A stretch of 64,000 bases of DNA from Oceanospirillaceae bacterium (GTDB taxonomy: Bacteria; Pseudomonadota; Gammaproteobacteria; Pseudomonadales; Balneatricaceae), in contig JAPYOS010000004.1 of NCBI GenBank assembly GCA_029938085.1, forward strand, positions 215,703 through 279,702. Reading direction: 5' to 3'. The position numbers were made by a program, and so were the translations under genes. The notes under the pieces were generated by a model, which ran no database searches, had not been told where the DNA came from, and worked only from the letters and a program-made list of their open reading frames with translations. Positions 1 to 9,017 of this stretch are shown here, piece after piece (positions within the stretch are counted from its first letter, which is position 1; each line of letters opens with the position of its first letter).

Positions 1-2037
1 GAAAACCCCAACACCGCCATTCACGACCTTGCCGAACTCAACATAGGTAATGCCGTAGTTCACCAAGACCATGGTGTAGGCCGTTATAACGGTTTGCAGA
101 GCTTAAGCATAGACGGCCAAGACGCCGAATTTTTGGTATTACTTTATGCCAATGAAGCCACCCTTTATGTGCCTGTGTCTGGCATTGAACTATTGTCACG
201 GTACTCCGGCGGCGAAAATGCACCCTTACATAAGTTAGGTGGCGAGCAATGGACCAAAGCCAAGCGTAAAGCCGCCGAAAAAATCAAAGACACGGCTGCA
301 GAATTACTTCACATTTACGCCTTACGCGAAGCCCGTGATGGCTATGCCTTCCCCAAACCCGACGACAGTTACCAAGCCTTTTGTGACGCCTTCCCGTTTG
401 AAGAGACACCAGACCAAGAACAAGCCATTAAAATAGTGCTGCGCGACATGATGGCCGACCAGCCTATGGACCGGCTTGTGTGTGGCGACGTAGGCTTTGG
501 TAAAACCGAAGTCGCTATGCGCGCCGCTTTTATGGCCGTTAACGGTGGCAAGCAGGTGGCTCTATTGGTGCCCACCACCCTACTCGCCCAACAGCACTAC
601 GAGACTTTGCGCGACCGGTTTGCCAACTGGCCGGTTAACGTTGCGGTAATGTCACGTTTTCAAACCACCGCTGAACAAAATAAAACCATGGCTCAAGCGG
701 AAGATGGCAAGATGGATATTTTGGTGGGCACCCATAAAATATTGCAGGGCAAGCTAAAATTCAAGCGTTTGGGTTTATTGATTATTGACGAAGAACACCG
801 CTTTGGTGTGCAGCAAAAAGAGTCGTTTAAAAAACTGCGCTCCGAGGTCGACATTCTCACCCTTACCGCAACCCCGATTCCTCGCACCTTAAATATGTCC
901 ATGGCAGGCATGCGCGACCTGTCGATTATTGCCACTCCCCCTGCTAAACGTATTTCTATCAAAACCTTTGTGCGCCAAGATGACACAAAAATGGTTAAAG
1001 AGGCCATTTTACGAGAGCTACTGCGTGGTGGTCAGGTGTATTATTTGCACAACGAAGTCAAAACCATAGAAAACAGTGCCGATAAATTACGCGAGCTAGT
1101 GCCTGAAGCGCGAGTCAGCGTGGCCCATGGCCAAATGCGTGAACGCCAGCTAGAACAAGTGATGGGCGATTTTTACCACAAACGTTCTAATGTCTTGGTG
1201 TGTTCCACCATCATAGAAACGGGCATCGACATTCCTACGGCCAACACCATTATCATCGAACGGGCCGACAAGTTTGGATTAGCTCAATTACATCAACTGA
1301 GGGGTCGAGTTGGGCGCTCCCATCACCAAGCCTACGCTTACCTGATGACTCCTCACCCGAAGCTGTTGAGCAAAGATGCCAACAAACGCCTAGAAGCCAT
1401 TGAGGCCACCGCAGACTTAGGTGCTGGCTTCACCTTAGCGAGTCATGATTTAGAGATTCGTGGTGCTGGTGAATTATTAGGCGAAGAACAAAGCGGCCAA
1501 ATGCAGGGCATTGGTTTTAGCCTTTATATGGACATGCTTAATGAAACGGTTGAGGCGATGAAACGCGGCGAAACGCCTAACTTAGATCAACCGCTATCGC
1601 GCGGCGCCGAAGTTAATTTACACCTGCCTGCCTTGATTCCTGACACCTACTTGCCTGATGTACACAATCGTTTAGTGATGTACCAGCGCATTGCTAATGC
1701 CGAACATAATGCAGCATTAAAAGAGCTGCAAGTAGAAATGATCGATCGGTTTGGTTTGTTACCGGAACAAATAAAAAACCTTTTCCGTCAAAATCGTCTA
1801 AAATTAAAAGCTCAGGCCATTGGTGTAACCCGAATAGAAGCATCAGCCGGCAGTGGTCGTATCGAGTTTGGTAGCAATACCCAAGTTGATACCATGACCT
1901 TGGTGAAGCTGGTTCAAACGCAACCCAAACACTTTCGCTTTGAAGGGGGTTCTAGTTTACGCTTTAGCCTATCCATGGAAAAAACCGAGACCCGATTCCA
2001 ACGCATGGAAGATTTGATAAAACAATTGAGTAAATAA
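1..2037 (+). CDS. mfd: Transcription-repair coupling factor Mfd, C-terminal part
   Basis: Mfd is an ATP-driven translocase that removes RNA polymerase stalled at DNA lesions and recruits UvrA. The frame is open from the first base, so the gene starts upstream. About 678 residues are present against roughly 1150 for the family; the N-terminal UvrB-like part is missing. The visible part begins in the RNA-polymerase-interacting domain (VVHQDHGVGRY). It is followed by the helicase core with Walker A DVGFGKTEVA, the DEEH box (IIDEEHRFG), TATPIPRTLNMSMAG and the GRVGRS motif, and then the C-terminal TRCF domain. The stop overlaps the next start by one base (TAATG), so the downstream gene is probably translationally coupled. 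Confidence 0.97.
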   Translation, partial: ENPNTAIHDLAELNIGNAVVHQDHGVGRYNGLQSLSIDGQDAEFLVLLYANEATLYVPVSGIELLSRYSGGENAPLHKLGGEQWTKAKRKAAEKIKDTAAELLHIYALREARDGYAFPKPDDSYQAFCDAFPFEETPDQEQAIKIVLRDMMADQPMDRLVCGDVGFGKTEVAMRAAFMAVNGGKQVALLVPTTLLAQQHYETLRDRFANWPVNVAVMSRFQTTAEQNKTMAQAEDGKMDILVGTHKILQGKLKFKRLGLLIIDEEHRFGVQQKESFKKLRSEVDILTLTATPIPRTLNMSMAGMRDLSIIATPPAKRISIKTFVRQDDTKMVKEAILRELLRGGQVYYLHNEVKTIENSADKLRELVPEARVSVAHGQMRERQLEQVMGDFYHKRSNVLVCSTIIETGIDIPTANTIIIERADKFGLAQLHQLRGRVGRSHHQAYAYLMTPHPKLLSKDANKRLEAIEATADLGAGFTLASHDLEIRGAGELLGEEQSGQMQGIGFSLYMDMLNETVEAMKRGETPNLDQPLSRGAEVNLHLPALIPDTYLPDVHNRLVMYQRIANAEHNAALKELQVEMIDRFGLLPEQIKNLFRQNRLKLKAQAIGVTRIEASAGSGRIEFGSNTQVDTMTLVKLVQTQPKHFRFEGGSSLRFSLSMEKTETRFQRMEDLIKQLSK

Positions 2038-2798
2038 TGCCTAAACACCACGCCGCCAAGGCCGTAATATCAACCTTTATCACACTGTTCATGTGCACCG
2101 GCAGCAGCTTTGTTTTTGCGGCTGATGATAAGACTTGGTATCAAATTGAGGTCATCATTGCGCAGCGTACTGAGGCAACAACACACCTCGAAAACTTTGA
2201 TGTTCCACCGGTTGCAGCCAAATGGCCCGCCGGGCGTAGCTTATCTAATTTTGACCCCCAACTTGGCGACCGCGACCTGTTGGAAAACACCGAATTTATA
2301 AACTTACCCGCCGACCAAAAAATACTCAACGCTGAAGCCAGAAAACTCTCAAACAAGGGAGAACTTCAGGTGTTAAATCACCAAAGCTGGCGCCAAGTGC
2401 TCGATGCTAACAAACGCATTAACTGGATTGATATCAAAGGCGGTTACGCTTGGGGTGGACACCAGCAACTCGAAGGTAGCTTAGGTTTTAGTAAAGGCCG
2501 ATATTTACATATCCATAGCAACATTCACCTCAACCAATTCCCTTCTGTGACCAGCAGCGACCTTACCAAACACAGTTTACTCAGCGCAGGTCAGAGTTTA
2601 GTACCGGTGATTAAAACCCGCTTTAGTTTGATTCAACGGCGCAAAATGCGCAGTAACGAATTACATTACCTAGACCACCCAAAGTTGATCCTACTGGTGA
2701 AAATAATTCCTTTTACGCCGGCAGAGCCCATCGTCGAATCTGAGCTTGAACCCACCACTGTACTGGTAGATCTTACGAAGCCCGCACCCGCTGAGTAA
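2037..2798 (+). CDS. CsiV-like periplasmic protein
   Basis: This 253-residue protein has an N-terminal signal peptide (hydrophobic stretch about residues 9-28, ending FVFAA). It then has the WYQIEVIIAQR segment typical of the CsiV family, whose members bind peptidoglycan. Its place directly behind mfd, sharing one base, is a recurrent gammaproteobacterial arrangement. The C-terminal half has a beta-rich look with YLDHPKLILLVKIIPF. Its 3' end overlaps the convergent cyclotransferase gene by 26 bases. The family assignment rests on this motif and position; the function in this organism is inferred. Confidence 0.75.
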   Translation: MPKHHAAKAVISTFITLFMCTGSSFVFAADDKTWYQIEVIIAQRTEATTHLENFDVPPVAAKWPAGRSLSNFDPQLGDRDLLENTEFINLPADQKILNAEARKLSNKGELQVLNHQSWRQVLDANKRINWIDIKGGYAWGGHQQLEGSLGFSKGRYLHIHSNIHLNQFPSVTSSDLTKHSLLSAGQSLVPVIKTRFSLIQRRKMRSNELHYLDHPKLILLVKIIPFTPAEPIVESELEPTTVLVDLTKPAPAE

Positions 2799-3369
2799 AT
2801 GCTAGCGGTACTAATTGTGCCAACAGCTGATCTATTTGCTGACTTTGGTTGTGGTCTTGTGCCCGTGGGTAGATGGGGTCATGACGGTCGTCATGCCAAT
2901 GCTCCCAATTTTGGGTATTTTCTATAAATTCGCTGGCAAACCTAGTGCTAATTTCCTGACAACCCAACACAATCACATCCAAATAGGACTGCACAATGGG
3001 CGCATCATTTAAGTGATTGCCTTGGTGAGCATACAGATAAACCCACACCACGCTGCTAGGGTTAAGCTTATCAGCGCCGTCTAGATAGTCTATTTGGTCG
3101 TGCTCAAGTTGCGCTCGAACATAATGAGTTTCGCGCTCATCAAACTTCTCCAACTCCGACTCCGGCACCTGAAACAACACCCCATTACAGGAGGCTTGTG
3201 ATTTAGGCCACGCCGCTACGGCGCGCATGCCAGTGTCCTGCCATCCCACCCAAGTACGCTCCAGGCCGACAACCCTCACGGCCACAGAGTGGCCAGCAAT
3301 ACCGGTAATACGCCGACTAGAACTACTAATTAAGCTGCCGTAGCCAAAAATATAATGTTGTGCGCTCAT
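2773..3369 (-). CDS. Gamma-glutamylcyclotransferase-family protein
   Basis: The N-terminus IFGYGSLIS carries the YGSL signature of the GGCT/ChaC fold, which cyclises gamma-glutamyl groups to 5-oxoproline. A DERE segment near residue 75 is a candidate for the catalytic glutamate. The protein is 198 residues. It is the last gene of a three-gene minus-strand unit (psrA-like, mscS-like, this gene), each overlapping the previous by 4 bases, which points to one mRNA. The exact substrate (glutathione, gamma-glutamyl amines or another) cannot be read from sequence. A second member of the superfamily lies at 45150-45734. Confidence 0.75.
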   Translation of the reverse strand: MSAQHYIFGYGSLISSSSRRITGIAGHSVAVRVVGLERTWVGWQDTGMRAVAAWPKSQASCNGVLFQVPESELEKFDERETHYVRAQLEHDQIDYLDGADKLNPSSVVWVYLYAHQGNHLNDAPIVQSYLDVIVLGCQEISTRFASEFIENTQNWEHWHDDRHDPIYPRAQDHNQSQQIDQLLAQLVPLAFTQRVRAS

Positions 3370-4472
3370 GACTTTTCGTCAACCTGTGGCGGCATACTAG
3401 TGTGCATGTGTATGGTTTGTGTAGGAAAGGCAAAGTCGGCGCCATGTTGTGCGACGATTTTGCCGATCAAAGCTAACAGCTCTTGTTTAATTTCGTGAAA
3501 CTCAGTCCACTTGGTGGTTTTTGTGAAGCTATAAACAAAAAAATCAACACTATGGGCATTAAAGGTATTCACATTCACCATCAGCGTCTGCTGCGTATCA
3601 ATGGCAGCGTGTAACAACAGCATTGCCTTCACGTCTTGAGTGATGGCCGCCACCTTGTCTTGATCCTCATAACGTAAACCAAAGGTTTCGTAGAAACGGC
3701 GATTTTGCATACGCGAAGGATTTTCTACAGAAATATTGGTGAAAGTGGCATTGGGCACATACAGAGGACGCATATCAAAGGTACGAATACGAGTAATGCG
3801 CCAACCAATATATTCCACCGTGCCCTCTATTTCTTTGTCTGGCGAACGGATCCAATCACCCACCGAAAACTGGCGGTCCATGTAAATCATGAGGCCACCA
3901 AAAAAATTGGAGAGTAGATCCTTGGCCGCAAAACCAATGGCAATACCGCCCACACCACCAAACGCAAGCACGCCTGAGATAGAAAAACCAAAATGCTGCA
4001 TCAACGCCAAGATGGCGGTAATTAACACCGCCGCTTTAACCAGCTTACCCATAGCCTCAACTGTGGTTTTATCCCACGCATCACGGTGTTTGCCAGGGCG
4101 TGCCAACATGGCCACAACCACATTAATTAAGCGCACTAAAAACCAAGCCATTAACACAATCAACAAGGTGTCTCTTAAACTACCGACAAAGATCAGCGTA
4201 TCCGTGTCGAAGGCATGGCTAACCGTAGTCACTACCCATGCCAAACCAATCACCCATACGCCCCAAGCGAGTGGTTTTCTGGCGGCATCGAGTAAGGCAT
4301 CGTCCCATTCGTTCTCAGTTTTTGCCAACTGTACCGCTAGCCGAGTAAACAACTGACGTACTACAAAATTGAACAACAACACACCTAACACAAGCAAAAA
4401 AATCTTGCTCAAAAGTAACGATTGAAAGGTACTTATCCCTACACTTGTAAGCATTGAATCTAAGGTGTTCAC
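3366..4472 (-). CDS. MscS-family mechanosensitive channel
   Basis: This inner-membrane protein of 368 residues has about four N-terminal hydrophobic helices. The MscS pore-helix and beta-domain signature follows at about residues 168-230 (GGVGGIAIGFAAKDLLSNFFGG, then DRQFSVGDWI and VPNATFTN). Members gate on membrane tension and release solutes during osmotic downshock. The start is GTG at 4472, overlapping the TGA of the upstream psrA-like gene. The next ATG is six codons in. Length and topology match small MscS-type channels such as YbdG/YnaI relatives. Confidence 0.9.
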   Translation of the reverse strand: MNTLDSMLTSVGISTFQSLLLSKIFLLVLGVLLFNFVVRQLFTRLAVQLAKTENEWDDALLDAARKPLAWGVWVIGLAWVVTTVSHAFDTDTLIFVGSLRDTLLIVLMAWFLVRLINVVVAMLARPGKHRDAWDKTTVEAMGKLVKAAVLITAILALMQHFGFSISGVLAFGGVGGIAIGFAAKDLLSNFFGGLMIYMDRQFSVGDWIRSPDKEIEGTVEYIGWRITRIRTFDMRPLYVPNATFTNISVENPSRMQNRRFYETFGLRYEDQDKVAAITQDVKAMLLLHAAIDTQQTLMVNVNTFNAHSVDFFVYSFTKTTKWTEFHEIKQELLALIGKIVAQHGADFAFPTQTIHMHTSMPPQVDEKS

Positions 4473-5128
4473 GATGGTTGATCTCCGATCATAGGCGCTT
4501 GCGCAGCACTGGCTAAAACTAACACCAGGTCCGACATAATTTGGTCAATTCGACGACTCTCATCGTATTCTCTTTCACAGATGGCTAACAACGCCTCACT
4601 GCTTGATAGGGCAAATACTAAGGTCCCTAACAGATAATGAAAACGCCAAAAAAACTGTTCATTGGTCATCGCAGGCATGTACTGGCGTAACAATTTCATA
4701 AAATATAAAAACGAGGCGCCGTATTGGTGGGTAAGGTGTTTTCGCAGGTGACCTTGAGATTGGCTATACGCCATATTGATTAGACGAGCGAACACCGCCA
4801 GACTGTGGTGGTTTTTTTGTGCTACATGCTGGCAAGAATGTGCCAAAATTGTAAACAATACCTGCAGTTCTTGTTGCTTACTGGGTTCCTGCACGGGTTG
4901 CTTTTCATACGCTGAAAGCTGATTGTGTAAATGCTGCGTTAAGGGCCTTAGAAAACGGTCTGTTACCGCTTGAATAAGGCCCTTTTTAGACCCAAAATGA
5001 TAATTAACCGCCGCCAAGTTAACTTTGGCTTTAGTGGTTATGGTACGCAGGGACGTTTCCACAAAACCGTGGGCAGCAAATTCAACTTCGGCAGCATCTA
5101 AAATACGATCAATAGTAGAATTGGTCAT
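4469..5128 (-). CDS. psrA: PsrA-like TetR-family regulator
   Basis: The N-terminal TetR helix-turn-helix (RILDAAEVEFAAHGFVETSLRTITTKAKVNLAAVNYHFGSKKGLIQAV) closely resembles PsrA of pseudomonads, a repressor that senses long-chain fatty acyl signals. The remaining 150 residues form the variable ligand domain. A perfect 9-bp inverted repeat with AAAC-N4-GTTT at its centre lies 15-36 bases upstream of the start, matching the known PsrA box, so autoregulation is likely. The gene heads an overlapping unit with the MscS channel and cyclotransferase and is divergent from an MFS gene. The symbol is assigned by similarity only. Confidence 0.75.
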   Translation of the reverse strand: MTNSTIDRILDAAEVEFAAHGFVETSLRTITTKAKVNLAAVNYHFGSKKGLIQAVTDRFLRPLTQHLHNQLSAYEKQPVQEPSKQQELQVLFTILAHSCQHVAQKNHHSLAVFARLINMAYSQSQGHLRKHLTHQYGASFLYFMKLLRQYMPAMTNEQFFWRFHYLLGTLVFALSSSEALLAICEREYDESRRIDQIMSDLVLVLASAAQAPMIGDQPS

Positions 5129-5142
5129 TAGTCACTAATATT

Positions 5143-5164
5143 GTTTTAAACATACGTTTAAAAC
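5143..5164. promoter_or_regulatory. Predicted PsrA operator
   Basis: Two perfect complementary 9-bp arms, GTTTTAAAC (5143-5151) and GTTTAAAAC (5156-5164), flank the 4-bp spacer ATAC. The core AAAC-N4-GTTT fits the published PsrA recognition pattern. It lies between the divergent psrA-like gene and the first MFS gene, so it could control both. Confidence 0.65.
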
Positions 5165-5274
5165 TACCACGCCTATTTACACCTAGCAAGTAGGTGTTGG
5201 TTAAATATCACCTAGTTCCAACAGCTTAGATCAGTTAACATGGCCGCCCATTGAATATAGTAAGATTGTTTAAT

Positions 5275-6456
5275 ATGCCATTTTCATCTTTTACTCGCAA
5301 CGTATGGCTACTTTGTTTAGCCCAAGTATTCGCCTTCACTGGCGCTAATGTCACCATATTTTTGGGTGGTATTGTCGGATCTCTGTTGGCACCTTCTTTA
5401 GTTCTTGCAACCTTACCTGTAGCCGCAATGATTGTAGGCACCGCCTCTGGCACCATACCTGCCGCCATATTGATGAGCAAAATGGGCCGTCGCTTTGGTT
5501 TTATGGGCGCCTCGGTTTTAGCCGCAACATCGGCATTACTGGGTGCGCTAGCCATCTGGAACGAGCTATTTTGGGTCTACTGCTTAGCCTGTTTGTGTTT
5601 AGGTGTGAGTATGGCGTTTGTGCAGCAATACCGCTTTGCCGCAGCCGAAAGCGTGCCGAGTGAGGTTGCGCCAAATGCTATTTCTGCGATTTTGTTAGCT
5701 GGCATTGCTGGCGCCTTTTTGGGGCCCAATGTCGCCAACTACGCCAAAGACTTGTTTCCAGAGCATGCCTTTGTAGGGTCTTACATTGCGCTTTCGTTAA
5801 TGGTAATTATGCCTGCTTTTATATTGTCGCAGCTACGCGTACCAGAACAAAGACCAGACCTACACGAGCCCAAAGGCCGGTCAGTTAAAGCGCTGGCGAT
5901 GCAACCCGACTTTATCTTAGCGGTTATGGCAGCTGCTACCTCTTACGCTCTCATGAGTTTCCTAATGACAGCAACACCTGTAAGCATGCATGTTATGGAC
6001 GGCCACAGCATTCATGACACTGGGGTAGTCATTCAATGGCACATTGTGGGTATGTTTTTACCTTCGTTGTTTGTTGGTAAGTTAATCCGTTACTACGGCC
6101 ATCGTACTATTATGTCATTGGGTATCGCCGCCATGATTATCTGCATTATTGTGGGGCAAATTAGTCAAGCATTTGCGGGCTATTGGGTGAGTTTAGTGAT
6201 GCTTGGAGTGGGTTGGAACTTCCTATTTGTAAGCGGCACAGCGCTGTTAATCACCAGCTATAAAGAAGCCGAAAAATACCGTGCGCAAGCCTTTAACGAC
6301 TTCTTGGTATTTGGGTTTCAGGCTATTGCAGCGCTATCTGCGGGTTGGTTGTTAAGCGCCACCAGCTGGAAAACCATCAATCTGATGAGCTTACCGCTAT
6401 TGGCGTTACTGTTGGTGGTCATTTGGTGGAGCCACATGAAAAAGAAAGCGCCATAA
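5275..6456 (+). CDS. MFS transporter, first paralogue
   Basis: A 393-residue inner-membrane protein with about twelve hydrophobic segments, mostly of the YbfB/YjiJ-like or multidrug-type MFS appearance. The loop after helix 2 (MSKMGRRFGFMGAS) matches the MFS signature. I chose ATG 5275 over an upstream in-frame TTG at 5251 because the paralogue at 7461 begins at the equivalent position (MP...SRNVWLL). It is transcribed divergently from the psrA-like regulator, with the palindrome between them, suggesting local control. Substrate unknown. Confidence 0.88.
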   Translation: MPFSSFTRNVWLLCLAQVFAFTGANVTIFLGGIVGSLLAPSLVLATLPVAAMIVGTASGTIPAAILMSKMGRRFGFMGASVLAATSALLGALAIWNELFWVYCLACLCLGVSMAFVQQYRFAAAESVPSEVAPNAISAILLAGIAGAFLGPNVANYAKDLFPEHAFVGSYIALSLMVIMPAFILSQLRVPEQRPDLHEPKGRSVKALAMQPDFILAVMAAATSYALMSFLMTATPVSMHVMDGHSIHDTGVVIQWHIVGMFLPSLFVGKLIRYYGHRTIMSLGIAAMIICIIVGQISQAFAGYWVSLVMLGVGWNFLFVSGTALLITSYKEAEKYRAQAFNDFLVFGFQAIAALSAGWLLSATSWKTINLMSLPLLALLLVVIWWSHMKKKAP

Positions 6457-6485
6457 CCTGATAACGCTTCCTGTGAGTTCCTATT

Positions 6486-7184
6486 CTACGCCTGGGAACT
6501 CAACACAGACCTAGCCCACGCAACGTCATTCACAAACACCGCATCAACCCCCAACCGCTTTAGCCGCTCAAGATCTTGCGCTTCCTTCACTGTATAAACA
6601 CGAACTTTAAGCCCTCTTGCATGAGCGTCATCCACCAATGCTTGACCTGTGATTTCCGTGTGACTATGCAGCGCCTGTGCATTCATATCGACAGCAAAAA
6701 AGGCCAATTTTACTGGGCAGGAGGAAATTAAAGGAGCAATATTGAGTAACGGTAAATAGTGTTTGAGTGGAATTAACAAACGGTGGTCAAAGGCCGATAC
6801 GCAAAACTGGCCTAACTCAAAACCGAGCTTAGCTATAGCATAACTTATCTCAGCTTCAACATGAGGCACTAAATCACCTGACTTAAGCTCGATATTCACC
6901 TCACAACGTCCAGCAACAAACTCCAGAACCTGCCTCAATGTTGGGGGTGGATTACCATCACCAGCGTCGAGCTGAGCCCATTGGTGTGCGTTGAGGTTGG
7001 CAACAAGACCCGCCCCGTTAGTCGTGCGATCGACGCTCGCGTCATGCATCACTACCACTTGGCCAGACATTAAACGTACATCCAGCTCAATGCCATCCGC
7101 GCCGTAAGCTAACGCCAACTCAAACGCGGCCATGGAGTTTTCGGGGGCTAAATCACTGATACCACGGTGGGCGAATAACTGCAT
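6486..7184 (-). CDS. Glycerophosphodiester phosphodiesterase
   Basis: This 232-residue cytosolic-type GDPD hydrolyses glycerophosphodiesters to glycerol-3-phosphate and an alcohol. The catalytic signatures are present: HRGISDLAPENSMAAF at the N-terminus with the catalytic His and the Arg-Gly, ELDV at about 37, and HD at about 49 (VVMHDASVDRTTNG). ELK near residue 100 and a C-terminal VYTVKEAQD...GVDAVFVND complete the barrel. There is no signal peptide, consistent with the UgpQ type. It is inserted between the two MFS paralogues, convergent with the first, and its start abuts the decayed regulator remnant. Confidence 0.92.
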   Translation of the reverse strand: MQLFAHRGISDLAPENSMAAFELALAYGADGIELDVRLMSGQVVVMHDASVDRTTNGAGLVANLNAHQWAQLDAGDGNPPPTLRQVLEFVAGRCEVNIELKSGDLVPHVEAEISYAIAKLGFELGQFCVSAFDHRLLIPLKHYLPLLNIAPLISSCPVKLAFFAVDMNAQALHSHTEITGQALVDDAHARGLKVRVYTVKEAQDLERLKRLGVDAVFVNDVAWARSVLSSQA

Positions 7185-7199
7185 GGGAACAATAACCTA

Positions 7200-7326
7200 A
7201 ACTGTTGTGCTTGGCGGCCATTGTGCCCGTTTGTGTGGCTACTGCCAAGCTAACTTTAGCTTGGGTGGTTATTGTAAATCCGACGCCCGCGGCATCTAAA
7301 ATACGGCCCATAGTAGCATTGCTCAT
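7200..7326 (-). pseudogene. Decayed 5' remnant of a psrA-like TetR gene
   Basis: Read on the minus strand from 7326, the sequence gives MSNATMGRILDAAGVGF, then TITTQAKVSLAV. This aligns with MTNSTIDRILDAAEVEF and TITTKAKVNLAA of the intact regulator at 4469-5128, with about 11 codons lost in frame between the two blocks. Similarity fades after that, and the frame runs out of phase into the GDPD start and stops. The upstream base sequence (TTGTTTTAAAC) is also shared. It is therefore the regulator end of a duplicated regulator-MFS segment, now non-functional. Confidence 0.8.
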
Positions 7327-7340
7327 TAATCAATATTATT

Positions 7341-7349
7341 GTTTTAAAC
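7341..7349. promoter_or_regulatory. Half PsrA-type operator (decayed)
   Basis: GTTTTAAAC is identical to the left arm of the intact operator at 5143-5151 and sits at the same distance from the remnant start. The right arm is replaced by unrelated sequence (CTTGCAG), so dyad recognition should be lost or weak. Confidence 0.55.
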
Positions 7350-7460
7350 TTACCTTGCAGCCGGGCCTACAGCAAGGACAACTAAGGCAAATATAGCCTA
7401 TCCTCAGTTAAGTAGATCAGTTATTATAGCGACTTCTAATATATACTAAAGTCTTATAAA

Positions 7461-8645
7461 ATGCCTACCTTGCCTCTCTCTCGAAACGTGTGGCTATTGT
7501 CGTTATCGCATGTATTTTCTTTCTCCGGAGCCTCCGTAACATTTTTTTTAGGCGGTATCATTGGAGCGCTTATCGCGCCATCAATTGGCTGGGCCACTTT
7601 TCCTGTAGCCGCCATGGTAGTGGGTACTGCCCTAGGCACTATACCTGCTGCTGTTTTGATGAGTAAAAAAGGCCGGAAATTTGGTTTTATTGGCGCAGCT
7701 ATTGTGGCTGCAATTGCTTCGCTAGTCGGGGCCGTAGCTATTTGGTACAGTTTATTTTGGCTCTACTGTATAGCCAGCGTAGGCCTAGGAATGAGTTATG
7801 CTTTTGTACAACATTACCGTTTTGCGGCAGCCGAAAGCGTGGCAATAGAAATTGCACCTCAAGCCATATCAGCGATATTACTATCTGGCATCGCTGGCGC
7901 CTTTTTAGGCCCAAATGTAGTCAATTATGCTCGCGACTGGGTGCCATTACACACCTTTGTAGGATCTTATATTGCACTGGCGCTCATGGTTTTTGCACCC
8001 GCCATAATCCTTTTGTGGATGAAGCCACCGCCTAACACCATCGAAGTAGGTAAAGTTCAGGGTCGAACCATTAGACAACTAGCGCAACAACCAAATTTTG
8101 TTTTAGCGGTGTTCGCAGCAACCGTGTCCTATGCCTTAATGGTATTTCTTATGACAGCCACACCAGTGAGCATGCATGTGATGGACGGCCATAGCATTGA
8201 CGATACAGGCATAGTGATTCAGTGGCATATCGTCGGCATGTTTTTTCCGTCTTTATTCGTAGGCAAACTTATTAGACGCTTGGGTCATAGAACAATCATG
8301 GTGGTGGGGATTTTTGCACTAATGATATGTATAGGCGTAAGCCAAATTGACCAAACGGTAGCAGGTTATTGGGTTAGCCTTGTAGCGTTGGGAGTAGGCT
8401 GGAACTTCTTATTCGTGAGTAGCACAGCGCTATTAATCACTAGCTATAAAGATCACGAAAAGTACCGCGCCCAGGCATTTAATGAATTTATGGTGTTTGG
8501 TTTTCAAGCCATTGCATCTTTGACTGCGGGGTGGCTACTAACTGCCACCAGCTGGGCCACCATTAACTTAATGAGCCTACCTGTTTTAGGGGCACTGTTA
8601 TTGACGATTTGGTGGAGTAGTAAAAAAACTAAGCAGTCATATTGA
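7461..8645 (+). CDS. MFS transporter, second paralogue
   Basis: This protein has 394 residues and the same topology as the product of 5275-6456. Long identical stretches are spread over the whole length, for example TATPVSMHVMDGHSI, VVIQWHIVGMF versus IVIQWHIVGMF, and LGVGWNFLFVS. It is clearly a tandem duplicate. The nucleotide sequences have diverged throughout, so the event is not recent. Both copies remain open with conserved signature loops, suggesting both are used. Its upstream region lacks an intact regulator gene and intact operator, so expression may differ from copy one. Confidence 0.88.
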   Translation: MPTLPLSRNVWLLSLSHVFSFSGASVTFFLGGIIGALIAPSIGWATFPVAAMVVGTALGTIPAAVLMSKKGRKFGFIGAAIVAAIASLVGAVAIWYSLFWLYCIASVGLGMSYAFVQHYRFAAAESVAIEIAPQAISAILLSGIAGAFLGPNVVNYARDWVPLHTFVGSYIALALMVFAPAIILLWMKPPPNTIEVGKVQGRTIRQLAQQPNFVLAVFAATVSYALMVFLMTATPVSMHVMDGHSIDDTGIVIQWHIVGMFFPSLFVGKLIRRLGHRTIMVVGIFALMICIGVSQIDQTVAGYWVSLVALGVGWNFLFVSSTALLITSYKDHEKYRAQAFNEFMVFGFQAIASLTAGWLLTATSWATINLMSLPVLGALLLTIWWSSKKTKQSY

Positions 8646-8650
8646 GCTAC

Positions 8651-8806
8651 TTAATCAGTACAGACGTCACTCGAATTTGGTTTGGGTTCCTGCATGGTCA
8701 GTTGAACCATTTTGACACTACCCCAGACCATTGCCACAGTAATCAATACCACACCGAACAAGCTGGGCCACAACACAGATAAACTGTAGGAATCTAATCC
8801 AAACAT
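8651..8806 (-). CDS. Small single-helix membrane protein (51 aa)
   Basis: Minus-strand ATG at 8806, preceded seven bases upstream by a strong AGAGGAG ribosome site, opens a 51-codon frame ending with TAA at 8651. The product has one hydrophobic helix at about residues 10-30 (LSVLWPSLFGVVLITVAMVW) and a polar tail rich in Pro, Ser and Asp. It is not recognised as a known transporter small subunit. It is convergent with the second MFS gene and its ribosome site and helix support it as real. Confidence 0.6.
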   Translation of the reverse strand: MFGLDSYSLSVLWPSLFGVVLITVAMVWGSVKMVQLTMQEPKPNSSDVCTD

Positions 8807-9017
8807 GCTGATACTCCTCTAAATACATTCACTTTGAGCAGTAGCATAAATGAATTAAAGCCCAGCCTTATTGATCTAGAGCAAGGATTAAGGGACAAGA
8901 CCCAGCGCCGTTGCCATGTGGCTCCTTCACAACACCAAAACCTGTCTAAACGATCAGCTAATTGATACAATCCAAGCAGTTCAATCGTTTTTAGATTCCT
9001 TTGAGACCCTCTGCTTT

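Noticed and set aside
6475..6501. GAGTTCC/GGAACTC inverted repeat as a terminator between MFS and GDPD genes
   Set aside because: The stem is short, the loop is long, there is no T run and one arm is in GDPD codons.
7205..7396. A plus-strand frame over the region before the second MFS gene
   Set aside because: It is the reverse of the decayed regulator remnant; no ribosome site and no family.
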